A stretch of DNA of 64,000 nucleotides, taken from Rotaria sp. Silwood1 (taxonomy: Eukaryota; Rotifera; Eurotatoria; Philodinida; Philodinidae). Below the pieces are notes generated by a model, which was given only the letters and a program-made list of their open reading frames with translations, had not been told where the DNA came from and searched no databases. This document shows positions 25,725-41,513 of this stretch, piece by piece (the first letter of the stretch is position 1; each line of letters begins with the position of its first letter). The stretch is taken from NCBI GenBank assembly GCA_905250075.1, contig CAJNOP010000045.1, forward strand, positions 660,155 to 724,154, written 5' to 3'. The position numbers and the translations under genes were made by a program.

Positions 25725-26170
25725 TATGGAATAGAAGATTGTTTAATGCAAGAGAAAAATTGTAAAAACAGAGGAAATGTGCAAGAATAATAGTTTTCTT
25801 TTTAATAAACGACGTCAACAATTATTTATTTCTTTTCTTAAGGGTCACCTATGTTTCGTATCCTTCACAAAATGTACGCTGTATGACGTTGATAGTATAC
25901 GAATAAATACATATATACGTGCAATCGAAAAAAAAATAATGTCTACACTCTTATCGATGAGCCAATATCGAATGTAAGTGCGATGAAAAAAAAAATCAAA
26001 AAGAAAATCAAGCATGACTTCTGTGAATCATTATGATCGGCCACATCTATAAATATATATATATACATATATATGTTTTTTTCTTGTTTCTATTTATTCT
26101 AATTATCATCGCTCATTATCGATCGTAACGCTAGATAATTAGGCATAGAATTCTTTTTTCTTTTTTTTTT

Positions 26171-27169
26171 TTATAACAAAACACAACAACTAGGATTTTT
26201 GTCTTCTGTTTGAGCAGTTGATTTAGATGTTGATTGTTCTCTATGAAATTCTACACGTGCATCAGATGGATCGATACTTTTTGGTATTGATTTATTTGAT
26301 CGTGGTACTTGACTTTTTCGATTTATTTGTCGAACTAAATCATAAAATACCTTAGAAAAAAAAATACAAAATATATTGACTTTAATAAAAACAAAATAGG
26401 AAAATTCTTTTACTTCAATAACATTTGCTCGATCTTTAGCTGATGTTTCAAGAAAATTACATTTCCATTTTCTTGCTAATGCTTGACCAGCTTCACGAGA
26501 TATAACTCGATCCTTTTCTAAATCAATTTTATTTCCTACGAGAACTATTGCTGGTGGACCCTAGAAATTGAATAGATATGATTGAAATAGAAAAAAAATT
26601 TTTTTTTTTTTTCGTTTTGTAAATTTACATGAGTATCAATATCTTTAACATTTATTATTCGATCATAATATCCTTGAATATCATTAAATGTTGCTTGAGA
26701 TGTTATTGAATATACAAGAAGAAATCCATGAGAATCTTTAATATATAAATCTTTCATAGCAGAAAATTCATCCTAGAAATAGATTCATATAAAAGAAAAA
26801 CAAATAAACTACAAATTAAATATTTATTTTTTTTTCTTATTAATTTACTGTTCCAGCTGTATCAAAAATTTCTAATGCATATGTTTTTTCATCTATTTCA
26901 ATACTCTAAATTAAATATAAATAAATTTTAGAATAGAAAAACAAAATTATAATTTAAATTCTACTGTTTTATAAACATCTTCAATTGTTGGATCATATTT
27001 TGGCATAAAAATTCCTTGAACAAATTGCATTGTCTGTAAGAATATAAGATAGAAAAAAGAAATAATAAATAAAAACTTATAGATTATTATTAATATTTTT
27101 TTTCTTTTTTACCAAACATGACTTGCCTACACCACCTGAACCAAAAACACATACTATATAATCAGCCAT
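26171..27169 (-). CDS. Rap-type small GTPase B (217 aa)
   Basis: Exons: 27169-27113, 27033-26965, 26905-26849, 26772-26629, 26560-26414 and 26350-26171; 654 nt. The intron positions match Rap-type gene A exactly. Motifs: P-loop GSGGVGKS, effector region [15 protein letters not shown] with the Rap-specific Thr, [16 protein letters not shown], and C-terminal CCVLL (CAAX box CVLL, typical of geranylgeranylation). A Lys/Ser-rich tail precedes the CAAX box. Both A and B read SCLTMQFVQ after the P-loop where Rap1 and gene C have SALTVQFVQ, so A and B are a younger pair. Role inferred: membrane-tethered signalling switch. Confidence 0.88.
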
Positions 27170-29103
27170 TATTAATTTAAAATATTTTCTGTATTTGTAT
27201 TTGTGTTGTTAGGTAATAGTTTGAAACAAAACAATACTACAAATGTCTTGAATTTTTACGAAGTTGTTTGTCAATGTTAATAAAAATAACGTCTATCTTA
27301 TTCTTATCATCAGCTATCTTATCCTTATTTATAAAAAAAAATAGATGTTTTATGTTATTGATAGTGTTTTATAGAACGCTAGAAAAGAAAAGGTTTCGGT
27401 TTTCAATGATAACAATATAACATAAAGATATTAAAACAAGAAAATCTTATATGTCAGCTATCTCAAATAAAATGAATTTCTCAATATTTTAATGATATTT
27501 CTTCTAATATTTATTCTTTTAGATTTTTTTTAAATAGATTCACATTTTATGAATAATATCTGTCATTTCTCGAGACATGCTTCAAACGTCCAGTCCATAA
27601 TGAAATGCAAATTTTTGTCGGTTTCTTTTTTTGTAATTATACATCAAGGTATTTCTTTGTATGTTACGTTTTCCTTATTGAGACAATGTAAAAAAAAAAC
27701 TCATCTCACATTGAAAAATTCAATGTACTTGAATTTAAATTACTTGATAATTAGTAGTCTTTGATGCTGAAAGAGGGCAAGTTGTTCTGATTCCACTGTT
27801 ATGTTATTAATCAATGTAAGATATTGCACATCGATCTGCTAAAATGTAAAGATGTGCAGGATTATCCTATTTCATAGAGTAGAATAAGGATAACATAATT
27901 TTTCTTCGTTAATGGACAAGATAAGAAAAAGAAACGCTCAACCTGTACATTTCTACTACAATAATCATTTTCAATAAACAAATATTAAATTAATCTCAAT
28001 ATATCGAAAGTGTTCTTTCAGTAGCATTCAAATATGAAAATAAAATTTTCAGAAAAAATTAGACATTTTAGTAGATCGATGTGCGACGTCTCACATCCAT
28101 GAATTTTACACAACAGTTAGATCAGGACAATTTGTTCTCTTCTATTATTATGAACCATTAATCATCGAATAGTCTAGATTTACATACATTGAACTATTCA
28201 GTTTGAAATAAATTCTTATATTTTCTGAATCAGAAAAAAAGTTACATCGAAAGAAATATCTATATATATAATCAAAAACAATTGACAATAACTTGTATTA
28301 CAACATGGTGCCATCTTGGACTAAAGTTCTGCAGTTTCGCTTATCAAAAAAAAAAGACAATTTCGATTTGGTTCCCCAAATATTATGTCGAACTGAAACT
28401 CTTAAATCTTGAAACAGGTACAAATACTTTAAGTCTATTTTTAGAAATCTTCACTATTGTATTGTTAAAATTCAAAATGTCACATATGTCAGTACTTAAA
28501 TCAATCAGTATTATACATATCTATTAAAATTATTAAATCTCAAAATTGAAAAAATTTCGACATAGATTTAAGCATTTGTGTATCTATCTGATGAGTTACT
28601 GATTTTGATTCTAATTTTTAGAAATCGCTGAACTCTCTATTAGACTATTCATTCGAAGCATATTTCTGTAATTAATAGATTTTCTTTACATTAATTAAAA
28701 AGCAATTATCATTTTATAGAGAATTCTGATTCAGAATCTATTTCAAAATAAATATCATTAAAATACTGAAAAAAAAAGTTCCATTTTTTTTTCTGAGACA
28801 TTCAATAATTGACATGATTCATTCTTTTCATATTATTATTCATGATCTGAGTCATATTCATAAAATGATTCAAACATGTTTTTTTTTTTGTCTTGTTTTT
28901 GTTTATTATATATTGCCTATCTATAAGATAGATAATTATTGACTTTTGTTTTTTCTTTGTTTTGAAGAACACAAGATGAACAAGGTTATGTTTTTTCACT
29001 ATACACAGACAAATAAAATGACAAATATGATAAAAGAACAATATGAAAAAAAGAAAAAATTATATCTGTTTTGTATTTCATTCTTTTTTTTTTAATATCT
29101 TTC
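27170..29103. other. Spacer between Rap genes
   Basis: 1.9 kb of AT-rich DNA, without a credible gene, between Rap-type genes B and C. It holds the inverted repeat at 27773-28140. Open frames on either strand lack splice structure or recognisable motifs. Confidence 0.6.
27773..28140. repeat. Inverted repeat between Rap genes
   Basis: Left arm about 27773-27847 and right arm about 28062-28140. The innermost block is strongest: gcacatcgatctgctaaaatg on the left (20-base core) matches the complement of cattttagtagatcgatgtg on the right. The match continues outward with small gaps. The loop is about 215 bp, with no open frame. Confidence 0.65.
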
Positions 29104-31315
<2,212 letters not shown>

Positions 31316-32510
31316 ATGGGTGGAATATCCAGTCAGTATTTTACTTAAATCTTAAAGAAAAAAACTAAATTTAATTTTAGGTAGGCTCTTGCCTCTAGTT
31401 CGTGATTCTTCTGGTGGCAATGCAGATTATTTAGTTGGTGAAGTTATTGATATTCATGGTTATCTATATAAGTTTCGACGACGTTTAGGCAAGGGTGGTT
31501 TCGGTAATAAGAATCTTTTTTCTTTCATGTTTTTATTTTTATTTTATAAAAAAAAAATTTTTAGGTGCTGTTTATGCGGCTACAGGACCCGATGGTGATA
31601 GTGTAGCAGTTAAAGTAATTGATATAAGTAGAGTGCCATCTCATCGGGCCCCAGGTTTTGTCGAGTCATATTTAACTGAAGTTAAACATCTTGAAAAATT
31701 ACGACAAGAATCAAATCATGTTGTTCATATTTATGATTTTGATTTTGATCCTGACTATGGTTTAGGTAAATTTATAATTCATTCAATCGAAATCAAAAAT
31801 TTATTGTTTTTTGTGTTTATTTAGCTTATATTGTAATGGAATTAGGTGGTGAAAGTTTATTAGGACTTGTTAACCGTTTACATAAAAAGGCTAAGCATCG
31901 AAGAGAACCTGGTACATATATAAATCCAGTTGTTCGCCAAAGTATTTGGCGTCAAATGGTTACTATTGTCAGGACACTTATTGAAAATAATGTTGTTCAT
32001 ATGGATTTAAAACCAGATAATTTAATTTTATTTGGACGAACACTTAAAATAATTGACTTAGGTTTAGCACAAAAACCTCATGTAGGAAGGTAAGAAAATA
32101 ATGTTTTCTTCCATTCTTTTATTATGTTTTATTTGTAAAATTTAGTCCTGCTTTTGGGGGTACGCCACAATTTAGGTAAGAATTTAATTAATTATTTTAC
32201 AGAAATATTTAAATATCTATTCTGTTTTTTTTTTCCTAGTGCACCCGAAGTAATGGATGATCCTTCTGCTCATGGTCATAGTTTTAGTTCAAAATCTGAT
32301 ATTTGGTCTTTAGGTGCTATTCTTTATTTTATGACTTATGGTGTACCACCAAAATATCATCACAGAGCAGCAGATCCTCCACATGGACAAAAACAAGCAC
32401 GTGATCGTCATCTAGTTGATATTCTTCGTCTTACACTTGTTACAGATCCTCATGGACGAGCCGATATACATACACTTTTACATCATCCATATACAAAACG
32501 TCATAAATAA
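31316..32510 (+). CDS. Mps1/TTK-like protein kinase, compact (301 aa)
   Basis: Exons: 31316-31331, 31381-31503, 31565-31765, 31825-32089, 32146-32175 and 32240-32510; 906 nt, stop TAA. The first exon is only 16 nt and I chose it because it supplies an ATG, a gtcagt donor and the right phase. The protein then starts MGGISS, which fits an N-myristoylation signal (Gly2, Ser6). Kinase motifs: GKGGFGAVY, VAVKVID, MELGG, catalytic HMDLKPDN (Met for the usual Arg), DLG in IIDLGLAQ (Leu for Phe), GTPQF and APEV. It ends with SDIWSLGAILYFMTYG, which is closest to Mps1/TTK kinases. Lys, Asp, Asn and metal Asp are kept, so activity is likely. Unlike TTK it has no N-terminal regulatory region. The family call rests on motifs only. 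Confidence 0.8.
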
Positions 32511-32666
32511 AACGTTATGTCTTTTCTTAGTATTATTATGGACAAAAAAAAACAAGACTATCTCTCGAAAAAAAAAATTCGATAATAAACTTGATTTTTT
32601 TTCTTTTTTTTTTGTTATTTATGCTTAACTAGAAAAAAAGAAATTGATAAAATATTCTTCTTTTAG

Positions 32667-35237
32667 ATGGCATCATTAGATAATATTAGAACGAGAATTA
32701 AATTAGAGGAAACTGAAGTTTTACATGTAAGTTTTATTTTAATTCAGAGAATATAAATTGTTAATATTTATATGAATAAAGACTACATCAACAGATTTTC
32801 CTGGTAATTATCCCGGTTATGATGATCGTTTAAATTTAGATGAATTTCGAAAGGTATCAATAGAACCGTTTGATTTTTTGTCATTTTTAACATTGCAATT
32901 TTTTAGAATTTAAAAATTCAAATATCAAATTTGGATAAAATAACAACTGAATTTGATTTAATTGGTATTGATGCAGCTATTGCTAATGCATTTCGTCGTA
33001 TACTTATTGCTGAACTTCCATCAATGGTAAATAGGCAAAACAACAAGAATAATAAATATGATTGATTGAAATTCTTTTGTTTTTAGGCTATTGAAAAAGT
33101 TCATGTAACAGAAAATTCATCGGTATTGCCCGATGATGTCCTTGCTCATCGTCTTGGTCTTATTCCATTACATGCTGATGCAAGATTATTTGTTGATAAA
33201 ACATCAAGTGATACAAAAGAACGTGAAGATGATACATTAATTTTTAAACTTAAAGTTGCATGTAAAAAAAATCCGAAAGCATCAACAGATGGAAATGATG
33301 ATCCAAATAATCTTTATATTAATAGCAATGGTAAATAAAAAAAAGATAATTTTATTGATAAAACTATTTTGAATTATGTTCGTTTTTTTTTAATTATATA
33401 GTGTATACTGAACATATGGAATGGATACCAATTGGAAATCAGACAACAAAGGTTTGATTAGTTTATGTTTTTTTTCTTTTTGTGGTTAAGAAATGCTTAT
33501 TAAAAAATTTAGTTTAAATTGGATGATGTTGGGCCAGTTTCACGTGATATATTAATTGTAAAACTTCGTCCGGGTCAAGTAACTATATATATTTTATATG
33601 AAAAGTGAATAGATCCATTATTGTTTTGTATAGGAAATTGATCTTAAACTAGTTTGTCATAAAGGTATTGGTCGAGATCATGCTAAATTTTCACCTGTTT
33701 GTAAGAGATTTCTTATATATAAAAAATAATATTATTATGATTGATTTATTTTTTAGGTACAGCATCGTATCGTTTAATGCCTGAAATTATTTTGAAAAAA
33801 CCAATCTATGATGAAGATGCAGAACAATTACAAAAATGTTTTACACAAGGTGTTATTGAACTTGAAGATGATAATAAGGGTAAAAATCAATTATTATTTT
33901 TTGTAAATAGATTATCAATGAATAATCAGAAAAGAAAAAGAAATTGCCTTTCAATTCATATTAAAATCAAAATTGTCATTGCCTTGAATCGATCATATGA
34001 TTGATATTGATAAGTCTTGTCCAATGTACGCATTTTCTACTTCGATACAAGAGAGTAGAATATTAAAATTGTTCTTTTTTCTTCTATGGTGACGTTAATA
34101 TCGATATCAATGATAGACAGCATTGAAAAGCACTTCCCTATCGACTATATCTTATAAACGGCATTGAGTAATGTAGTATGTGTATTATGTGTCTTGATAC
34201 ATGTCATAAATTTTGATTAATGAAAAAAATATGCAAAATAATTTGAAATCATTTATTGTGAATTAATAGGAAAAAAAAAATTGATTTTAATCTTTATTCT
34301 AAATTTGTGATCATATATTGATATGTTTGCACATGTTTGTCCTTACCAAGTGTGTTTTCATTCCATTTACCTCGATCTAAAGATAAATGAGACTATATCA
34401 TTGATGCATGCAGAACATTTTTTCAGAACTTATCAGTTTAAACTCAGCAGCTTTAAAATTTCGAATTTTTAAACATAGATCAGTGGATTTTGCAATGAAG
34501 TTAGTGCTTACAACAGTGTAATGGTGCATTGTACCTATTGGGCACAAATTTCAGCATTCAATTTGATTAATTTTCAAAACTTGCTTTTTTGTACATCAAT
34601 GAAGCATTATATATAAAGTTTGTTTTGATCTAATCTTATTAGTATCTTAGATAAGAACTAAAAATTATCCATTGAAATGTCACATAAGTATTTTTCTTAT
34701 TTGATAATAGGTGAAATTTCTTTAGTAAGGCTAAAAATAAAACTTAACAGTAGTATTGGCCTATTTTTTTTTCTGTATGAAGAAAAAAACTTTAAATAAG
34801 TTTCTGCCATTAACAAAAAAATTAGCCTATTCGAGCGAACTGAAGCGAAAATATTATCAATCTTTTTTTTTTATTGTAGTGCTATTTATGGCTCATCCTA
34901 TATATTAGTGTTGTAAAAAAAAGAAAAAAAAATATATATTTATTTAGGTCATCGTCGTGCCGTTGTATCAAAACCTCGTCTTGATATGTGTAGCCGTGAA
35001 GCACTTCGTTATCCAGCATTAAAAGATTCTATCGAATTAAATAAAATTCGTGATCATTTCATATGTTTGTATATTAATATAATTAAATAAAATTAATTAT
35101 TTATTTATTTCATTTTAGTTAGTATTGAAAGTGTTGGTGCAATACCACCAGATCAACTTTTTATCGATGCTATTAAATTACTTATGTCAAAATGTGATCG
35201 ATTATTACAAGAAATCGATGGTAATATTAACAATTAA
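32667..35237 (+). CDS. POLR1C: DNA-directed RNA polymerases I and III subunit RPAC1
   Basis: Exons: 32667-32726, 32782-32853, 32907-33026, 33087-33330, 33402-33451, 33513-33578, 33634-33700, 33757-33879, 34948-35064 and 35119-35237; 1038 nt, 345 aa, the normal length. RPAC1 is the alpha-like subunit (AC40 in yeast) that pairs with RPAC2 to nucleate assembly of Pol I and Pol III in the nucleus. Recognised stretches include [15 protein letters not shown], the alpha motif [41 protein letters not shown] and the C-terminal [11 protein letters not shown] block. Intron 8 is about 1.07 kb; the rest are 50-70 bp. It starts 156 bp after the TTK-like stop and is convergent with the RasGRP-like gene. Confidence 0.95.
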
Positions 35238-35616
35238 TAATAGAAATAAAATTTCTTCTACAAATATATTTCTCAAAATGAATGTGTTTGTTTTTGTTTT
35301 TTTTTGTTATATTAAAAAGAGAAAAAAATATATATAAGACGACAAAAGAAATGTTGTACCAGCATGTCATATAAAAACGAAGAAGAAGAAGAAGTAAAAT
35401 TTGACACAATAAAATATATTCATATATATCTTTTTCTCTATATATGTAGACTGTTCTCGATGTAATTGTTTTTTTTTTGATGACTAGAAGTACTTAAATA
35501 TGTATAATTTTAGGGATAAGAAAAGAGAAACAAAATATTTGATCACACGATCATGAAAATACACACGGAAAAATGAACGACCAGCATTCAAAAGAAAAAA
35601 AAGAAAAAAGAATTTT
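35238..35616. other. Convergent 3' ends of POLR1C and RasGRP-like genes
   Basis: 379 bp between opposing stop codons. It includes an aataaa at about 35409 suitable for the plus-strand transcript and a short GAA run near 35380. No gene. Confidence 0.6.
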
Positions 35617-38600
35617 TTAAACCGCACTATCTTTTTCTCGTTGTAATGTTTCAGTTAAATAGAGTCGTAATTGTTCATCAGATAGTGATGTAGATGAATC
35701 ACAATTTATGGAAGAAGGTGTTAAACTTAATGAACGACGAGTTTGTTGTTGTTGATCATTTAAAGTAGTATTTAATGATGATGATAATAATAAATTAGAA
35801 AAATTAATTATTGTTGATGGTGGTGAACGAGATGTTGTTTGAGTTGATTGTACAGAACATGTTGGTTGATTTATTCTAGCTGGAGGCGATAATGATTCTT
35901 CATTACTTGATGTTGAAATATTTTTTTTATTATCATCATAATCAGAATTGATTTGATCAAAATTTTCTGTTTTATATGTAAATATTGATGATTGAGGATG
36001 AGTTTGACATAATGGATGATGATGATATTGATGATATTGTTCAAGTTTTTGTCGACTTGATAAAATAGTTGGTGCTGATAATTGTGCTTGAACTTGTTGT
36101 TGTGCAAGATGTAATTGTTGTATTGAACTCATTTCACGTTTTAATGAACTTATTTTAGATTTTGTTCGAACAAGTTCTTGTTTCATTGCACGATTTTCGA
36201 CTTCAAGTCGTTTCTTTTCCTTAAATTAAAAGATAACATTATTTATTAGATCAAAAATTTTACTATTCAACATAATTAAATGTTTATCATAATAAAAAAA
36301 AAGCATAAGAGGTTAGCTATTTCGGGATGATGTGAATGTAATTTTTATTTGTGTACTCGAATTTGATTGAATTTGAGCGTGAAATTAAATTTAAATATGG
36401 ATCGGGAAGGACTCATAATTCTCGACAGTCATTTCAATGATATAATAATTGAAATTGTCACTCATATTTTCGTACTAAATATATTGCTTATATAAATATC
36501 TATGATGATTAGTATGTACTCAGAAATACAAAAACTAATCTGAAATTTTAATATGTTGCAAGTTTATTGATATAATTTTGATTCAAAAAAACAAAAACTT
36601 GACCAATTTCGATTTATATCTGATGATCAATCTTTGATCTAAACCTTAGCAAAGAAATATTCCTAGCATTATGTTTAATCTCTCAGATCGTTCTCCAATA
36701 GTGTTTATTGAATTGATCTTAGGTTCGGCTCTGAAAATTTTGGATTCGACAGCTCTAGCTGATTGAGAAATTTGCAGAATACACTAATCATTGAATACAA
36801 AAAAAAAACTAATATCTCATATCTTCTGGATGACTATCTAATTTTGATTAGAAAATTTCATTGAAATAATCAAAAACAGGATTCGCTCGAATCTTTGTTA
36901 GGAAAATAGTAATGTGGAGGGCTTCATTTTTTAGTAAATATCAATGAATATATTTTTCACAATTCTTATTTTTGTTAAGTTCACTATGTAATAAATGATT
37001 ATAGCTATTGAAAATATATAGATTTCAATAAAAGAAAAAAAAAACAACGGATTTACTTCTTCAGCTTGTCTCAATCGTTCAAAAATTTCATTTTGTGGTG
37101 CTTCAGATTTCGTTGGTAATGAATGTAATGATTCAGATAAAGATAATTTTCTAAAACTTAAATTTATATTTTCACTACTACCAAAATTTATTATTGTTTG
37201 TGTAGGTTGTGTATTTGTATAAGTTGTAAAACATGTATCATCATCATCAAATGTTGATGATGTTATTAAACCAATATCTTTACATGTTGCTGTTGTTGTT
37301 GTTGCACGTTGTTTTGTTAATGATATATCTTTATATTGTATTTGATTTGATTTAATAAAATTTTTTTCATCAATAATATCATCATCACTAATATTACTTT
37401 CAAGAAATGATGTTTGATCATAGAATGATTTTGTCTTATCTTGTTCTTTATTAATTTCTGTTTTCGTTGTTGTTATTGTTGTTGTTGTTATACTTGTTGT
37501 TGATTCTGATGTACCAGTTGATGTACTTGGTGCTGATGATAATAATGTTGGTGGTGGTAATGAACGATTCCATGTAAAACAACGATCATTCCATTTTTCA
37601 AAACTATCTGAACATATTAATGGTCCACGTGGTATTAATTGTTGAGCTATTGGTATAACATTTGTTGATGAATTATTATTACTATTAGTTGTTGTTAATT
37701 GTTGTTGTGGTAATGGTGATGGTGGATGTGTATAATAATATTCATCATTTGAATCAGATAAAATTTGTTTTCGATGTTTTAATGATGATGGTTTACGTAA
37801 ATGCCATTGATGATGATGATGATGATGAATTGATTTATCTTGATTAATTATTTGTTGTTCATCATCAGATGAACTTGTACAACTTTCTGATGTTGCTGAT
37901 GATGATGTTGATGATGAAAAATTAATATCTTCTGTTTGTGTTGCTTTTTGTTTACGAGTTTTACGTATACGAAATGAACTACGACTTGGACGTGAATCAC
38001 TAACAGAACCTTGTTTATTAACTGGATTTTGTCGTTTTTGTCGACATTCCATAACAACTTGATCTTTACAATGGCGATGAGCATTAATACCACAATCTAA
38101 ATTATTGATTAGTTTTTATTTATTTATTTATTTGTTTTTTATTGAATTACAGATAAAAAGATATATTTATATATTTACCTTTACATTTCCAACCTTGTTT
38201 AATTAAACCCCAAAGAAGTCCAGTACAATGAACACAAAATGTTGGTTTAAAATAAGTTGTTTCATGAAAATCATGTTTAAATTCACCTTTTAAATCATGA
38301 TATTTAGCACGTAAAAAATAACTACGCATTTCAGTTTTTGATATCATTCCATCTCTAAAAATAAATAGAAAAATATGTATATGAAATAATATTTAATATT
38401 TTATCATACTGATCAGCATCAAGTACAGTAAATGTATCAATAAATGGAAAATTTTGTGCTATTTCTTCAAATTCTTTATGTGATATATAACCATCACGAT
38501 CATGATCATATGTTGTAAAAACTGCTTCAACCATAGCATTAACATGTCGTTGAATTGTTTGAATATCAATTGTTTGACTTACACCAGCTGCCCAATCAGC

Positions 38601-41513
38601 AAATACAGGACTATGAACTTGTTCTTTTTTCTTATAAGTATCTGAACTTGAATCATTTGTTGTTTCACCAGAATGTAAACTTCGTGATGTTTGATCAGGC
38701 TAAGAATAAAATATGAATTATTGTTAATTATTAAAAAAGAAATATCGGAAGTGATTCATTTAATTTAAGTTCATATTTTGAATATATATATATAAAGAAT
38801 CTCTAGGGTAAAATTACTCTATAAGATTTTGGATTGATAGACATGTTCTCTATAGAATTATGACAATTTTATTGCAGTTAGATTTTACAATAGGGTATTA
38901 AAAGGAAACTTGAATAAATGATTTCGTACTCAAAATGTTATCTATAATGTAGGTCGCATAGTCTAATAAAAAAAAAAACTATATTAAAAGTTTCAATTAA
39001 ACTAATGAATACATTCTTGTAATGTTTAACATTTTTCGATTTTTCTAATCTTTCCTAAAATCTAAACATAGTGTTTAATCAAACGTTTTCTCGTCTGGAA
39101 GAGCAATTTAAAATTCGAGAACGGTGACCTCGATCTACGGAGAAGCATCACCTCCACGTTGAGTAAAACATTACGTATGTCAAGAAGAAAATAATCGTTT
39201 TGACTAGAACTTGTAGGATATTCTTTACGGCCTAAGTCTAGCTAAACTGTCGAATCTCTATAGACAAAAATCTATTGGTTTGTCATCGTTTTCGAGTTAT
39301 TTCAGTTTGAAGATTCATTCTATATATTCAAAAATAGAATATAATAATGAATCATTTGGAAAAACGATTTCATTATTAATTTACATACCGATGAGACTGA
39401 TGATCGAGGTTCTCTTGCTAATGAAAGTTCATAAATTTCATCTTCAGTATAACTTAAATCTAATGAAAGCTGAAAACAAAAAAAGAAAACAAACAAGTTA
39501 AAAAAATAAATTTTTCTTTTGTTTTAATCTTTAAATTTTATCTTACTGTAAGTAAATTAATAAGATCATGATTTGGTTGTACAGGTGGTACTGATACTTG
39601 TAAATTATTTAATGTTCGAAATATAATACTAAGTTGAACTAATTTACGAAAATTAATTAAATCATATTCAAGACGATCTTGTAATGCAACATGAAGAGAA
39701 ATAATATCTTTTAAATGTACTCCACTATAATAGATAAATATTTTAATTGAATCTTGTTTTTTTTTTTTTTTATTATTAAAAAATTTATTAACTTACATTA
39801 TAGGTATTTTAAAACCATCACATTCTGATAAATTTTTTCTATATTGAGCATAATTTGAATTTGAAGATAATAAATCTGTCATTTCTGTCAAAAGCTAAAT
39901 TAAAAAAAAAGACAAATCTATCATAAATTTTTCTATAATCTTTAAATTGATCTACTTTAATATCTTCAGATGATAAACACATCATCGTTTTTGATAAACG
40001 AGCTAATGCACTATGTGATATTCCACCAATAACTGCTAAACATGTATTAAAATTTTGTAATTCTCTTAAATACTAAACAAAAAAAGAAAATACTAAATAT
40101 TTCAGATTTTTGTTCTTTTTTTATTAAAATTTACTTTAGCAACATCAAGAAATTTATGTATTATTTCTGCACGTTGTTTTGGTGTCATTTTACTTAAAAC
40201 CATACATTGTATCCATGTTGATAAACCATTAAAAAATTGTATTGAACGTTCAAGACGTGGATTATCTTGTAATGTATTTTTAATAGCATATGTTTTATAA
40301 TCTGTAAATGTAATACGTCGTAAAATTTTCCATTCTAAATATGTTAATTGTGCTGCTAATGTTTGTGGTTCAATATTATTAAAACCAAGTGAAACAGTTT
40401 TATTTTTAATTTGATTTCGTACAGTCATTTGACGCATCCAATCAAATGATGGTCTAAATATGAAATATTTTTCTTTTTTTTTTGAAATAAATAAATAAAA
40501 TTTACATACAATTGTGAAAGATCAACTAATTTCATACATTCACTATCACCGGATGATTCAATAAGATTTTTCATTTTTTCACATGTTTCTTTCAAATTTT
40601 TATCGAGATCAAAATGCATTGGAAAATTTTTCATCCAAAAACTAAAAATGTTATTCGAAAAGTTCTTTTTTTTATTTGCATTTTGATATTGTTAATAAAC
40701 ATACTTATAAGCATGACAAATACGTAATTGATAATCTTTACTAAAGCGTTTGTCATTTACATTTATTGCTTTTCTATAATCATCACCTGAATGTTTATAT
40801 AAATCATATAACATATTACTTAAATATTCAGATTCCATTATCCATTTATGCATAAGAAAAAATACTTTCGGATATTCACTATCATCAATCACTGTTCCAT
40901 TTGATTCTAATTAAATAAAAAACAAAAGAAAAGTCAATCATAAAAACAAATAATAATATATTCTGTTGAACTCACGAAATGAATCGATTAATGTACGAAT
41001 CAATCGATTAAGTGTAGCTCCTTTAACATGTATACCAGATAATATTGGTTTTTCTTCTTCAAGACATTCCGGTAATTTTTCACTTGATTCAGAACGTGCA
41101 TCAGATTCATCACCACAACCACTACTATTTGTTTGTTGTTGATCAATAGATGATATAGATTCATTTATTGTTCGATTACTTATTGATATTGAATTTGTTT
41201 GTAATTGTACTTTTTTACGTGCATGAAGATGTTCATTTGGTTCTATTTCAAATGTTACTGGACTATCTTCATCTAAATCTTGAATATTTGATATTGCTTG
41301 TGAACGTTTTATTGTTGTTGATAATTTATTTGTATCAATATCAACACCACCTGTACGAGATTTTATTCTATGATCAACAATAGATGAACGTGTTATTAAT
41401 GAAGGAGTAAGAAGTGATGGTGATGTTGATGGGAAAACTATTGGTGATGATGATAATAAAATTTCATCGGATGATAATGGCACCGGTTGTTGTGGACTGC
41501 TTGTAGTGTTCAT
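35617..41513 (-). CDS. RasGRP-type Ras/Rap guanine-nucleotide exchange factor (1257 aa)
   Basis: Exons: 41513-40976, 40906-40705, 40641-40510, 40453-40135, 40072-39956, 39894-39797, 39724-39547, 39469-39389, 38699-38410, 38354-38179, 38096-37057 and 36219-35617; 3774 nt. Order of domains: polar N-terminal tail of about 160 residues; RasGEF N-terminal module (KGATLNRLIRTLIDSF); CDC25 catalytic domain, about 300-555 (AAQLTYLEWKIL, NFNTCLAVIGGISHSALARL); two canonical EF-hands (DHDRDGYISHKEF, DADQDGMISKTEM); a C1 domain with complete zinc ligands (HDFHETTYFKPTFCVHC ... CKDCGINAHRHC); then about 550 residues of Ser/Thr/Gln/His-rich sequence with a coiled-coil stretch near 36150-36219. The layout is that of RasGRP/CalDAG-GEF, which couples calcium and diacylglycerol to Ras or Rap. 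The C-terminal extension is much longer than in vertebrate RasGRPs and ends DSAV, a possible class I PDZ ligand. Confidence 0.92.
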
